From a bacterium (GTDB lineage Bacteria > Bacteroidota > Ignavibacteria > Kapaibacteriales > UBA961): DNA of 27,823 nucleotides. Within the stretch, counting starts at the first letter, position 1. Every line of letters begins with the position of its first letter. The notes under the pieces were generated by a model that was not told where the DNA came from, did no database searches, and worked only from the letters and a program-made list of their open reading frames with translations. Location: NCBI GenBank assembly GCA_022844575.1, contig JALHLL010000015.1:1-27823 (forward strand), in the 5' to 3' direction. Positions 1-10,900 of this stretch are shown piece after piece. A program made the position numbers and the translations under genes.

Positions 1-327
1 GATGAATAGATGGAAAACATTCTTTTCTTTCTTGTGCGAATTCTTTTTTGCTATTCAAAACAAAAAATACCTCATTTCTCAATAATTCAAGTATCCTTTT
101 TTAAGGTTCGACTATTTATACATTTTTAGAGAAGTAATTTTGCACACTCAATAGATGGATAAATACCCCTCCCACTTTATAAAAATAGTGCGGTTTATAA
201 ACTCAAAACCGCGTTTCTTTCAACACGATTATTGTGTTCCGATGCTTCCTTTATTACACTCAGCAAAAAAAATACCCTTAGAAAGTAGATTTCTTGCTGT
301 TCGGAGCATTCGCCCGAACACATTTGT

Positions 328-398
328 ACATTTTTGTTACACTTTTGGACAAATACGGACATTTATCTACGAATATGGACATTTTTGTTACACTTTTG
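328..398. repeat. 20-base direct repeat, two copies 51 bases apart
   Basis: ACATTTTTGTTACACTTTTG occurs identically at 328-347 and 379-398. A related partial unit (GGACATTT) lies between the copies, around 357-364. The second copy runs into TTTTGCACACTCA, which also occurs at 138-150. Multiple short direct repeats near an end are typical of IS21-family elements, but no transposase is visible, so that link is only a guess. Confidence 0.75.
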
Positions 399-625
399 CA
401 CACTCATTCGATAAAAAATTAACGATACTAAGTCACTATTTTTGAGTAATTTCAATAATTTAAAGGATATATTCCTAAAGGAATCGATCATCAAATTCGA
501 TTTTTCTCAAGAATGAAGCAAAAAGTCTTTCTCAGAGTCATAATGTCATCCTTTATTCTTAAGATTACACGAATATAATAAATGTACTAATGAGTAAAAT
601 GCAGTTTTATTAGCAGTTTTTTTTT

Positions 626-665
626 GGTGATAATAGGTGATATCTTCGACCTATTTTTTTTCACC
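626..665 (-). terminator. Inverted repeat just past the surface-protein stop; possible terminator
   Basis: On the plus strand GGTGATAATAGGT (626-638) pairs with ACCTATT (649-655) and CACC (662-665), leaving a bulged run of T residues on the right arm. It starts 3 bases beyond the stop codon of the 669-4259 gene. Read on the minus strand the hairpin is followed by A residues, not T residues, so it is not a textbook intrinsic terminator for that gene. On the plus strand it is followed by TTTTT and would be a better terminator in that direction. Confidence 0.4.
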
Positions 666-668
666 TTT

Positions 669-3600
669 TTACTTCACTATATTCAATAATTGGGATTGAT
701 GAAATATACCCGAACGGAACAATATGATATAATTACCCGATGAAAGACTTTCCATTGGGTAGTTAACTCGATATTCGCCCTTCGTATCGGTGCGATAGAG
801 TATATCGGCAATATGCTCTCCAAATGTATTGAGGATTTTGCATTCCGTTATTCCGTCCAATCCTGCCGTATAGTCTATTATAAGGGTGTTATTCTCTGTT
901 TTTGCTTGTACGGAATACGGTATTCCTGTATTGATGGCTCTTCCTCCGGCAAAACAGCCGCCCAAACTGACGATTCCTTTACCCTGTGGTATCGTATAAC
1001 ATTCATTCGGTACTTCCGATTGTTCTGTCATGACCGTAAACTCTACCGAATCGCCGAGATATATATCCGTTTCGATCATAACGATTTCTTTTTTATCGCT
1101 TAGTGTTGTTGTTCCTGTACCTCTTAGGGTAATAGAAGTGATGCCATTCTTTTCTTCACTCTTTTCTATACCGAAATTCCACCCTGCCGATGAGATTATT
1201 TGATGTTTATTCGGAACATAATTCATAAACCGTGAAGGAAAAGAAAGTATCGTTCTTAATTCTCGTATTTGTTCTATGTCCCCATCAGCTTGTAAGCGTA
1301 TCGGTACATACCCTTCTCCGGGTATCACACCAAGTGTATCCATTGGTCTGAGACTTGCCGTTTTTGTGATATACTCCCCTGATGCTTTCAGATGAAGCTC
1401 TCTTTCTTGTGAAATTCCCAAACGATATACTGCTTGTTTCAGAGTCGGTGATATACTTAATAATTCCGTTGTAATAATCAATTCGTCTTTGTTATTCAAG
1501 GTACTATTCGTCGGAATATTATAGTACACAACAAAAGCAGACCCGTCACCACTTATCAATTCGGGTACTTGTAATTGTAATGGTTTGTCCGAACTGTGTT
1601 TATACCTTTGTTCATCCTCGATTTGAGCGCAATTCAAGGATGAGTTGAGTGTTATCGTATCCGCTTTTATAATAATAGGGCAAGTATCCACCGTAATAAG
1701 AACACTTGCTTGAGCCGTACAGTTATTATTATCATAGGTCGTTACCGTATAATTGGTTGTTTGTTGTGGTATTGCTGTTGGTCTTGCACAGTCGGTACAA
1801 CTTAAAGCCGTTGGTGGTGACCATGAATATCGTGTTCCTCCTTCAGCCCTTAATTGTGCCGTACTTCCTTTACAAATGGTTGTATCGGATGATACTTTTG
1901 CCGTTGGAGTATTCAGTGTTATGAAAACGGAATCGGAGATTGTACAACCGGTTGCTGTTGTGATTGTGGCTTTGTAATATCCGCTTTTTGTCGGGCTTGC
2001 TTTTGTTTCCGAACAATTATCACAGACAATACCTTCACCAAGCCATTTTGTTTGTATTCCTCCTTCCGCTTTCAGAAATACACTATCGGTCGGACAGAGA
2101 ATTGTTTTATCAGATGTGATGATAATCGTCGGTTTATCAACAGTTATACGAATACTGTCCATTGCAAAACAATTAGCGGAAAGGTATGATGTTACCTTAT
2201 AGGTCGTACTTTGTTTCGGTGTGACGATAGGATCGGGACAATCGGTACAGCTCAAATCGGATGATGCCGCCCAACGATACGTATTACCGCCAGTTGCTCG
2301 TACTCGAACTGATTTACCTAAGCAGATAGTCGTATCATTTCCTGCATCAGCAGTCGGTTTGCCGACGGATACAAGAACGGAATCCGTTCCGATACATCCT
2401 TTTAAATCGGTAATGGTAACATAATATCGTTGATTTTTTGTCGGCGTAGCAAAGGGTTCACGGCAATCTGTACAACTGAGTCCTTCTGACGGAGACCAGA
2501 GATAGTTTTTTCCTTCTGTAACGGAAAGTTTGATAGAATCCCCTGAACAAATACCGACATCCTTTCCTGCATCCACCTGCGCCGGTTGAATGATAATACG
2601 GACAGTATCTTTAAGCACCGCACAACCGAAAGCATTATTGGAGGTAACTGTATAGGTTGTATTTTTTGTTGGTGTAGCAATCGGGTTAGAACAATCGGAA
2701 CAGGAAAGACCCTCTTTTGGTGACCAAGTATAGGTATTATCCCCACCATTAGCTGAAAGTTGTACTGAAGAGCCGGGACAGATGATAGTGTCTTTATATG
2801 AAGAACGTACTTTGGGAAACTCTATAGGATTCATATTACGTCCGGGTATATATCCATAAGCATCGGCATTTCCGTAACCATAACAACTAATACCGAATGG
2901 TACAGGTGCTTCCAGGATAATACTGGACGGATTTACGGTCAATGTGGCATATGATAACTCTTGGCAAAAACCGGATAAGGGAAATGAAGAGATGTGAGTA
3001 AAAAGGTTTTTATTAACAATGTTTCCATTAATTTTCAACTGTGGAATGTATTCCGTTGGTATAACAACATTTATATAATTTTCAGAGAAGGGAAGCGGAT
3101 TGTAAAAGTCTTTCGGTAAAGCTAAATGAATGTTATACTTGTTTTGCCAGAACTCTGCTGCTGCAATATCAGTCATAAAAGGATCTCCCCAAGAAGTAGT
3201 GGAGACACTTAACAATGAACCGGAACGTCGCAAAAGTAAGATACTAATTGGTGAGCTTGACTTAATTACTGCAAAATTAATTAAAGGCAATACTATATTC
3301 TCTCCTCTATTCAGTTTCTTTATTACACCTTCATTGAGCATGATAGTTGCCGTGTCATTCAAGGCCGTTATTTTGTAATAGTTAGGTACAGCATTACTTT
3401 CATTTGTTGACTTTGCCGGATCAGTGATAATGTAAAGTAATCCGTATAGTTTTGATGGAAGAATATGCTCAAATACACAATTTGTAGTATAAATACTATC
3501 TTTCAGCAAGCCGTAACGGAATTGCGTTGCTCCGGCTATAATCGAAACAGGAGCAGAAGAAGTAATCTTCATTCCTGTTATATCTGCGGATGTATCGGTC

Positions 3601-4259
3601 GTCGTCGGCCGTGCTTGGATGAGGTAACTCTCACCTTTTTGTAATACTGCCGTAATATTCTTTTCAAAATCACCGATAAGATTTACAGGAGATTCAATAT
3701 TTACCGTTGTATTATTTTGTGTTGCTACAACTACACATTGTGAATAAAAATAAGATTGTATCAACTGATTATCTTTTTTGCGGATGTATTTGTTATACTC
3801 CGATGGAGGAGCAAAAACGGTGTACTCCGTTCCATAAGTGTGTAGTGGATAGATTATTGTCCTATCTGCCGCTGCCCACATATAATGAAGCATTGAGACT
3901 TCAATATCACTTTCTGAATGTATATATACATATCTTTTATTCGGTTTTAAATTATCCTTATATATTCCCGGATTGTTGCTTTGGGCACCGCGTAACATTA
4001 CTTTGTCAGCATCACAAGTAACTACTGCCGGTTGTAAAGGATTGCTAATACCAAAATGCAAAGTATCCATCCTACCAAATTCGTCGCGAAGAGTTACATA
4101 TCCTTTGGTCACTTCATCGGAAGAAATAAAGATAGCTAATGGCCACCCGGTACCTCCCGGAGGTACAACCCAATAAAACTCTTTACCTTTATGACTCTCT
4201 TGAGCATATACATAGGTAGAAGCTAAAACCAACACTACAAATGCAGATACAAATCTCAT
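669..4259 (-). CDS. Secreted surface protein: IgGFc-binding-like head, five Ig-like repeats, T9SS sorting domain
   Basis: About 1196 aa from the chosen ATG at 4259, which gives a clean signal peptide (MRFVSAFVVLVLASTYVYAQ). An ATG at 4283 adds eight residues but would lie inside or upstream of the likely -7 promoter box at 4281-4288. Residues about 22-472 resemble the IgGFc-binding N-terminal domain (GKEFYWVVPP near the start, YGTEYTV, APVSIIAGATQF). Residues about 490-860 hold five repeats of roughly 74 aa, each with an ICxG-like cysteine, a W, an SCxDC-type pair (VCDNC in the fourth) and a TTYxVT strand. These look like the Ig/PKD-like modules of Bacteroidota adhesins. The end (SSGNYIILFRSG) fits a type A T9SS C-terminal sorting domain. 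Inferred role: cell-surface adhesion; the ligand is unknown. It is a separate transcription unit from the RHS operon because a terminator lies between them. Confidence 0.88.
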   Translation of the reverse strand: MRFVSAFVVLVLASTYVYAQESHKGKEFYWVVPPGGTGWPLAIFISSDEVTKGYVTLRDEFGRMDTLHFGISNPLQPAVVTCDADKVMLRGAQSNNPGIYKDNLKPNKRYVYIHSESDIEVSMLHYMWAAADRTIIYPLHTYGTEYTVFAPPSEYNKYIRKKDNQLIQSYFYSQCVVVATQNNTTVNIESPVNLIGDFEKNITAVLQKGESYLIQARPTTTDTSADITGMKITSSAPVSIIAGATQFRYGLLKDSIYTTNCVFEHILPSKLYGLLYIITDPAKSTNESNAVPNYYKITALNDTATIMLNEGVIKKLNRGENIVLPLINFAVIKSSSPISILLLRRSGSLLSVSTTSWGDPFMTDIAAAEFWQNKYNIHLALPKDFYNPLPFSENYINVVIPTEYIPQLKINGNIVNKNLFTHISSFPLSGFCQELSYATLTVNPSSIILEAPVPFGISCYGYGNADAYGYIPGRNMNPIEFPKVRSSYKDTIICPGSSVQLSANGGDNTYTWSPKEGLSCSDCSNPIATPTKNTTYTVTSNNAFGCAVLKDTVRIIIQPAQVDAGKDVGICSGDSIKLSVTEGKNYLWSPSEGLSCTDCREPFATPTKNQRYYVTITDLKGCIGTDSVLVSVGKPTADAGNDTTICLGKSVRVRATGGNTYRWAASSDLSCTDCPDPIVTPKQSTTYKVTSYLSANCFAMDSIRITVDKPTIIITSDKTILCPTDSVFLKAEGGIQTKWLGEGIVCDNCSETKASPTKSGYYKATITTATGCTISDSVFITLNTPTAKVSSDTTICKGSTAQLRAEGGTRYSWSPPTALSCTDCARPTAIPQQTTNYTVTTYDNNNCTAQASVLITVDTCPIIIKADTITLNSSLNCAQIEDEQRYKHSSDKPLQLQVPELISGDGSAFVVYYNIPTNSTLNNKDELIITTELLSISPTLKQAVYRLGISQERELHLKASGEYITKTASLRPMDTLGVIPGEGYVPIRLQADGDIEQIRELRTILSFPSRFMNYVPNKHQIISSAGWNFGIEKSEEKNGITSITLRGTGTTTLSDKKEIVMIETDIYLGDSVEFTVMTEQSEVPNECYTIPQGKGIVSLGGCFAGGRAINTGIPYSVQAKTENNTLIIDYTAGLDGITECKILNTFGEHIADILYRTDTKGEYRVNYPMESLSSGNYIILFRSGIFHQSQLLNIVK

Positions 4260-4280
4260 GGTAACACCATACAATATCAT

Positions 4281-4288
4281 CAAATATA
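4281..4288 (-). promoter_or_regulatory. Bacteroidota -7 box for the surface-protein gene
   Basis: The minus strand reads TATATTTG, an exact match to TAnnTTTG. Transcription would start near 4275, between the two possible ATG codons, which supports the start at 4259. A TTTG lies further upstream, but at about 29 bases it is farther than the usual 19-21 base spacing, so only the -7 box is supported. Confidence 0.4.
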
Positions 4289-4352
4289 AGAACTTTGTCC
4301 TTGTTAGTTGTGGGTTTCAAAGATAAAGACAGAATATATCATATTCATCTTG

Positions 4353-4392
4353 TAAAAAGAAAACCGTATAAGTTATATATAACTTATACGGT
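4353..4392 (-). terminator. Perfect 30-base palindrome with T-rich tail; terminator of the RHS operon
   Basis: Positions 4363-4392 form a perfect 30-base palindrome. Left arm ACCGTATAAGTTATA (4363-4377) is the reverse complement of the right arm (4378-4392). Read on the minus strand it is followed by TTTTCTTTTT. It lies 48 bases past the stop of the lipoprotein gene and before the promoter of the surface-protein gene. This fits an intrinsic terminator that ends the four-gene operon. The absence of a spacer loop means the tip must open by a few pairs. Confidence 0.8.
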
Positions 4393-4440
4393 AGGGTAAT
4401 ACGATAGAAAAGAATAAAAAGTTAAACTAGCGTATTCAGC

Positions 4441-4905
4441 TTACCTCTTGTAAACAAATCTTCCACATATATCCAGCGAAGAGTAGTATTTTCCTACAAT
4501 TGTATCGTGAGATACTATACTCATAATAATTGAAAAATCACCATTTTCTATCGACCCTGACCCAATAGAATGGTTAGGCGTATATTGTTGTAAAGAAGGA
4601 TAGTTTCTCCAAAACATACTTCGATCAGGTTTCTTTACAGGATATAGAGTCACTGATATTGTATCATCAATATTTACTTCTTTTCTACCTATAGAATCAA
4701 TTGTTATACAAGCCGAATCAGAGAGTACTAAATAGTGGTGGTTTTCTATATCCGAGATCAGGAACAAAATACTGTTCCTAAACATATGATCGAACCTCCC
4801 GAGAACAATATAGTCCCTTTTAATTATATCAGAACTTCTTTTCAAAACACAGCTTGATAAAACAAAAGAAGATACAATGCATACTATATAAACTATCTTA
4901 ACCAT
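4441..4905 (-). CDS. Small lipoprotein, candidate immunity protein of the RHS tip
   Basis: 154 aa. The N-terminus is a lipoprotein signal: hydrophobic stretch IVYIVCIVSSFVLSSC with lipobox L-S-S-C and lipidated Cys19. The rest looks beta-rich and matches no family I recognise. Its ATG overlaps the stop codon of the RHS gene by one base (TAATG), so translation is probably coupled. It is the last gene before the operon terminator. In polymorphic toxin loci the gene directly after the toxin usually encodes immunity; a lipid-anchored immunity protein would fit a toxin that acts in or enters through the periplasm. That role is inferred from position alone. A structural lipoprotein that helps display the RHS protein is the main alternative. 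Confidence 0.75.
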   Translation of the reverse strand: MVKIVYIVCIVSSFVLSSCVLKRSSDIIKRDYIVLGRFDHMFRNSILFLISDIENHHYLVLSDSACITIDSIGRKEVNIDDTISVTLYPVKKPDRSMFWRNYPSLQQYTPNHSIGSGSIENGDFSIIMSIVSHDTIVGKYYSSLDICGRFVYKR

Positions 4906-7900
4906 TAAAAAGATGTTGGATTTGTTATCTTACGGGGATTATTATTTTGAGAAAAAATTTTCGTTTGAAGGTTATAGAACACTAGCACGACTCCATCAGT
5001 AGTACCTTGGATTCCGTACCCATAATAATGCACGCCGTTTCGATGATCAGCTCCATCAAAGGGTACAAAGTGTGTGGTTGATCCCATCATTCGCAAAACA
5101 GAGTTGTGAGCTGATTGAAATGCAGTTGCATATGTACCACCAGGGTTTTGTACAGCTCCAACATACCCTTCTAATATTTCATGCACAACTGATTCAGCCT
5201 TAGAACCAGGTTGTTGAAGAGTTTGTTCAATAGTACTCATATGATTCAGATTTATATATTGCTTTGCTGTAACATGTCCAGACCCATCAACAGTACTTCC
5301 TTCGAAACGTCCGTTCACTAAAACAAGAGGATCAGAGAATAACATAGTGGTTGGATCGAAATCAAAGAAGTGAGTATCATTGGTGACATTGATGTTAACT
5401 GTAATATTCTGATCTTGAACCATATTCAAAAAATTTCTTCCTTCATCATTAGAAGGCACAAAGTTAGGGTCCGCAACTATAAGACCTGGAACATTAGCAT
5501 CATAAGTAAAATTAGCATTCAGTCTTGTGTTGACATTACTAAGTACATCAGTTCTTTCAGACGCTGTTCCATTTACTATACCTTGAAGTCCGTTTGGATC
5601 AAGAATCTTTAATGGATTATTAGCTCCGTAATGATACGGTGATAAACCTCTATATTTTTCCCATAACGGATCAACGGCCATAAACCTGCCGGTTATATAA
5701 TCATATTTCCGCACTCCGTGATCTGCCAAATCACTTTCGCCATCCAATTCCTTACCGATATATCCCTGTCGCGGTACATCTCCCGTTTGCATCTGCTTGC
5801 CGAACGGTTCATAATTCATCGTGTTTATCACAGTTCCTGTATTATTCAAAATACAACGTGTACTCCCTAAATGATCAATAATACGATACTCTTTTGCACC
5901 TGTCGGTAAAAAGCTTATTAATGAGTTCGACCCGCTGCCATACATCAGATATTCACTCGGCGACCAGACGACCGTACGATTATTATTTACAAGCGTTCTA
6001 TTATGTCTGCCTTCATACATCGCATACTGCCTATTATCCGTACCCAATAAATAATATGTCCAATTTAAGGTATTATTCATTGATGGATGTACCGTTAAGC
6101 GTTTTTGCTCCCTTTCACCGCCCGATGAATAACGATAACGCCAGAAGGAACCTATCGTATTATCTATCGGTGTATTCATACATACCAAGCTCCCATTCGG
6201 ACTATTCATCTCCATTCGGGCATATTCTTTCACGAGACCATTGTATGTATAATCAAAGTCCTCATACTCATACTTATAATTTGTAAATGTACCGATGGAA
6301 GCCGTTTTTATCAAACGTCGATCCAATGAACCGTTGGCATCATAGTTATGATAACGTTCAGTCAGCGGCGTAAGTCCCGCTACCGTATGATAATTCAATA
6401 ATTCATTATTATTGAGACCGATACCTGCCGTTGATGTTTCAGTACGTGGCAATGGCAGATAAATATTGTTTATTGCCGATAGACGATTACCGACATCATC
6501 GTAAGCATAAGTCTCTTTTTTCTGATCAATACCCGCTATCGCATACTCCCATTCTTTCAGACGATATACATCATACACAGCATCAATTTCATGACTTATT
6601 AAATCGGCATGATTCCATTTATGTTTTGATACCAAATCATAAAAGTTATACTGTAATTCCTGACGGAATAATTCCGTAGGCCCTTTTTTGCTTATTGCCG
6701 TCGATAATAATGCTTTGTTATTATATGTATAGTTTGTTGTTATTCCCGGTTGGGGATATGAAATCTGTGACACTAAATTTCGCGGATTATATGCCTGTTG
6801 TACTTCAAGATTTGTCGTACGCATTGTCGTTGTCAGGGTTGGCACTGCTGGATAATTCCAATCAAGTATTGCCTGCGTACCCGGATCAAGTGTTGCCAAA
6901 CCGCTGGCGGATGCACCTAATTTCGACCATACTTTATTCAGACGTCCTTTATGGTCATATGAATACCATGTCGTATGATTACGATAGGCATCGGCAACCA
7001 TTACTCTGATTGGCAAATTCATCGAATTGTATTCATAATACACGGCATCCCAACCGAGATTATCAGTGTACCGTACTTGTGCTTCTACTCTTCCCCGTTC
7101 ATCATAACTGTACTGAACATAATTCATCGGACTTTGTTCATGCTCACGATAAGCAACTGCCGCTACTTTACCTTTCAGGTTACGGTAGGATCCCTTCGGT
7201 GCCAATTTATCCCATGTTGTTTGAAACGGACTATGCAAAAATGCCGCTCCTGCCTGTACACGCGGCATTTTCGGCAGACGATCATACAATGTAACCGTAC
7301 GCATATTAAAGGAACGTAATCCCAAATCCTCAAAATCATTTTTATTGGATGTACGACCTTTTAATACCCCTATAAAGTTTTCGGAAGTTACACACGATAA
7401 ATATGGTGCTGTACGTCCGCGCTCTTCATCTATACAAGGCAGATTACCATCGGTCGGTACGGTTGTCATACTCCATACCGTAAAAGGTACCGCATACCAA
7501 CTCGGACTTAATAATGTCACATTTGCTGTCAATATCTCGCTCTGACCATTATCCTGTAAAACATCGGGATTAATACTCGGATCATCCGTCAAACGATTTA
7601 AGGATATACTTGTCTCGCGGGTTACCGAAGGGGTATAGGTGAGTGCCGGTATAGCTTCTGCAATACGAGCTTCACCCGATACCGTCATTCGATGCAAATC
7701 ATCATATTCATAAAATGTTATTTTACTGCTATCAGCTTGTCTTTGCGTCTGGCTAAAACGTGTATTGCCTGCTTTGTCATACGCATAAGAAACAACGCCG
7801 AGATCGCTATTATATTTATATTTCACACGGCCATAATCATCATACCAATAGCGTGTTATTTGTCCTTTCGGATTTATTACTTCAATAGTACGATTTTGAA

Positions 7901-10900
7901 CATCGTAAAAATATTGCGTCCGTAATTTGGTATTTCCTTCTTCCAATTCCTCGACACATACCCTACCATATACATCATAATACTGTCTGCGTACAGGGGA
8001 GATTGTTGAAATCCCTCCGACGGTTTTAACGGTATTCTGTGATACGATCGTACAGAATCCGTCAAAATCAACGGAAATACCGATGCCGTTCAAACCCAAT
8101 TCCGTCGGTGTACCTATGGAATAGGTATACACTATTTCCGAGCCGTCGGGTTGCACCGTCAGTATCGGACGACCATGTTGATCATATTGATTTTTTCTTT
8201 GATAATTCTCCTGATCTTTTGCTAATACCGTACGACCTGCACCATCCGTCAAACTAAATTGTTCCGTTGTACCGGAAGGATATTCCGTAGCATTATTTGT
8301 TGCCGTCGTTCCTTCCCGTGCCGTACGAACTATATTGGGAGATATTAAACGATATTGTGAATACTTACGACGCACATCATCATCCAATGTCGACGTATTC
8401 GCATAATCACTATATGTTTTAATAATATCATCCACTTTTTGGCGATGTTCGATTTCATAGGGCAGGGTATATTGTGTGGCATCTTTATAGACATATTTTT
8501 CCGTATAATCATCCAAAGACAGTTCCGATGTACCGCTACAATCAAGAATAATGGCAGGTGCCAGATCCGATGATTTACCGGATATGACACATCGGTCTTT
8601 ACTCTTATTGAGATTCGCCGGCTCAATAATTACTTTTAAAGCAACATCGTTTCCCTGATTATTGATAGCCGCCAATTCAGTGGCATTCAGCGGTATCGTC
8701 CAGAATGTCGAATAGAGGGATTCGAGCGTCTGCTCACCTTTCACAACACCCTGACGCGGCACACCCGATAAAGTGGTTTCCCATTTATTATTATTGGAAT
8801 TGGCATCAATTTGACCACAATTCAACAATAATGTACGACTCACTAATTCCGTTGTACCTGAATACGTTTTAATACGGACAGGGAAACATTTATCGGCACT
8901 TGCTATATGAAAACGCATTGATGCACCATGTAATGTCGTATAGTTTTTCGTAAAGGTGAACATTGTCTCATAAAACCGTTTATGAGCATAAAGATGCCCC
9001 TCCGTAACCTTTACTCCTCCACTATTACTTCGTACAAATACATCATCACATCGATTATTGGAAGGACCATCATCCAAAGGACGTGCAATTACGCCGTCAC
9101 CCGATTCCACATCATCATATTCTTCCGTTAGTGTACTTCCCGGTGGGGTGGTTTTTACACAAACTTTATATTGCCAATGTGACTGAGAAATCCCTGTGTA
9201 TTTTTTATTCAATCGCCAACTTTTTAATTGTTTCGGAAAATCGCCCGGCTCTCGTACAAAAATCGGACGTCCTAGATTATCATATTCATTCTGATGATAC
9301 CAGCTATTAGCATCCGCAGTACCGACGATTTGACCGAGTGAATTGCGCTCATACAATGTCGTAAGAAACATACTATCCAATGAATTCGTATTGCCGTCTT
9401 TATAATACCGTATCCGTGATGTCTGTACATATGGTTCCTCACGGTCAATTGTCCAGACTGTACTTAAACCGTTTCGTTCCGAATCCCATATCACACTGCG
9501 CATCGGTTTATTTTCTATTGAAGCATCAGACCAATCGTTTTTATACACTTTACCGTAAAAATGATCATATCCGCCGAAGTTTTGACGAAGACCTCCCCAT
9601 TGGCTCGGTACATCATCCAAATAGTACTGTTGACGAACATAGCTGCCATGCACCCCTGTAATCTTATCGACCAAAGAACGTATTTTATTATTCTGATAAC
9701 TGAATCGCTCCGTTTCCGTTTCTACTCCGCTTTTACCGATGAAGAATTTTTTTAATAGTGTATTTCTATCCAAATACACATTCGGGTCATAAGTTTGTTG
9801 ATAGACAAACCGTTCTCCCAGAAGTATCGTACAATAGTCGGGTAAGGTTATAATCGTTTTGAGCGGAAGATTAACCGAATAAGGGAAACGCATTGTATTA
9901 TTCGGTAATGTCAGACTTTGTGTCAATTGGCTTGCATTATCGGGTAATTTCGAAAAATTATGTCTCGATTCGATAAGTGGAGGTTTATTCGTTCCATTTT
10001 GTTCCACATTCTCATTTGATCGAGTATATAAAGGCCAATATGATAAGGAGTAAATGTCCCGTGTTGTTTGTGATGTTGTAAACTGTTCGGGCAATGTGAG
10101 ATAAGTCTGATCATTATGGTATAAAACCTCTAAGGTATCTTCAGGATTATGAATTTTTTCTACCTGTCGTTCTATACCGTATCCGAAATATTGATGTTGA
10201 AGATATTTGGCATCTGAAGTACTACTATAAGGAAAATCACGTACCTTCGCCAATTTATATTGATAACTCCTATAAGACACTAAGGTAGGGGTATTATTCG
10301 GATTACGTTTAATCCATGTTTTTTTATTAATAGGTAAACGAAGATTTAATACGGTAGGGGTATTCGGTGTATTATTAAATGACCAATACAGTTTTTCTTG
10401 TGTTAAGGCATGTGTACCGATAAAATCACTGGAAACATCAGGCAATAAATTATAAAGTCCATCATCGCATGTACCAACTCCATTACTCGGATTCAGATTG
10501 GCGGTCATTGATGTCGTCACCACTCCATAATCCGTTTTCGTAATATATTCTATTCCATCCTTAAGTTCCGATTCAATAATGGGTGTCGCATCACTGAAAC
10601 GAAGTTGTCCCATGCTTTTACTTTGATGATCTTTAAATTCCCAATATCGTAATGCAAATGTTATCTTCTTTGTTATGGTTTGTACTGAAGTCGTTATACC
10701 ATTGAGTGAACTGTTTGCATCCGTAATATGGATATTGGGATATATTTTCTGCTGTATTGTTGTCGTATAAGGATAGGATGCATTATCCTGTCCTAACGAT
10801 GTAAGACCATAACCTTTTTGTTTTAGATCACAATACTGAGTATTGGTACTTGTACCGTCATATTCATAAAGATCTTCAGTCGTTATTGCTTTATTCGGTG

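Larger units (their letters stand above)
1..668. other. Gene-poor left edge with short direct repeats
   Basis: No convincing gene was found in this stretch. A 96-codon open frame at 155-445 has no recognisable domain, and its protein repeats (HFCYTF occurs twice) simply mirror a DNA repeat. The stretch holds a 20-base direct repeat at 328-347 and 379-398, a 13-base repeat at 138-150 and 394-406, and a hairpin-forming inverted repeat just past the stop of the next gene. It may be the remains of a mobile element end or an upstream control region; the sequence does not decide. Confidence 0.5.

Noticed and set aside
155..445. 96-codon frame in the left edge
   Set aside because: No domain or ribosome site was seen, and its peptide repeats come from a DNA direct repeat.
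2402..2749. 115-codon minus-strand frame inside the surface-protein gene
   Set aside because: It is out of frame with a gene that shows clear repeats and is a shadow of the repetitive coding DNA.
5894..6286. Plus-strand frame of 130 codons, and many others opposite the RHS gene
   Set aside because: They lie antisense to a clear coding frame and have Tyr/His/Ser-rich shadow composition with no domains. They arise from the codon bias of the RHS gene.
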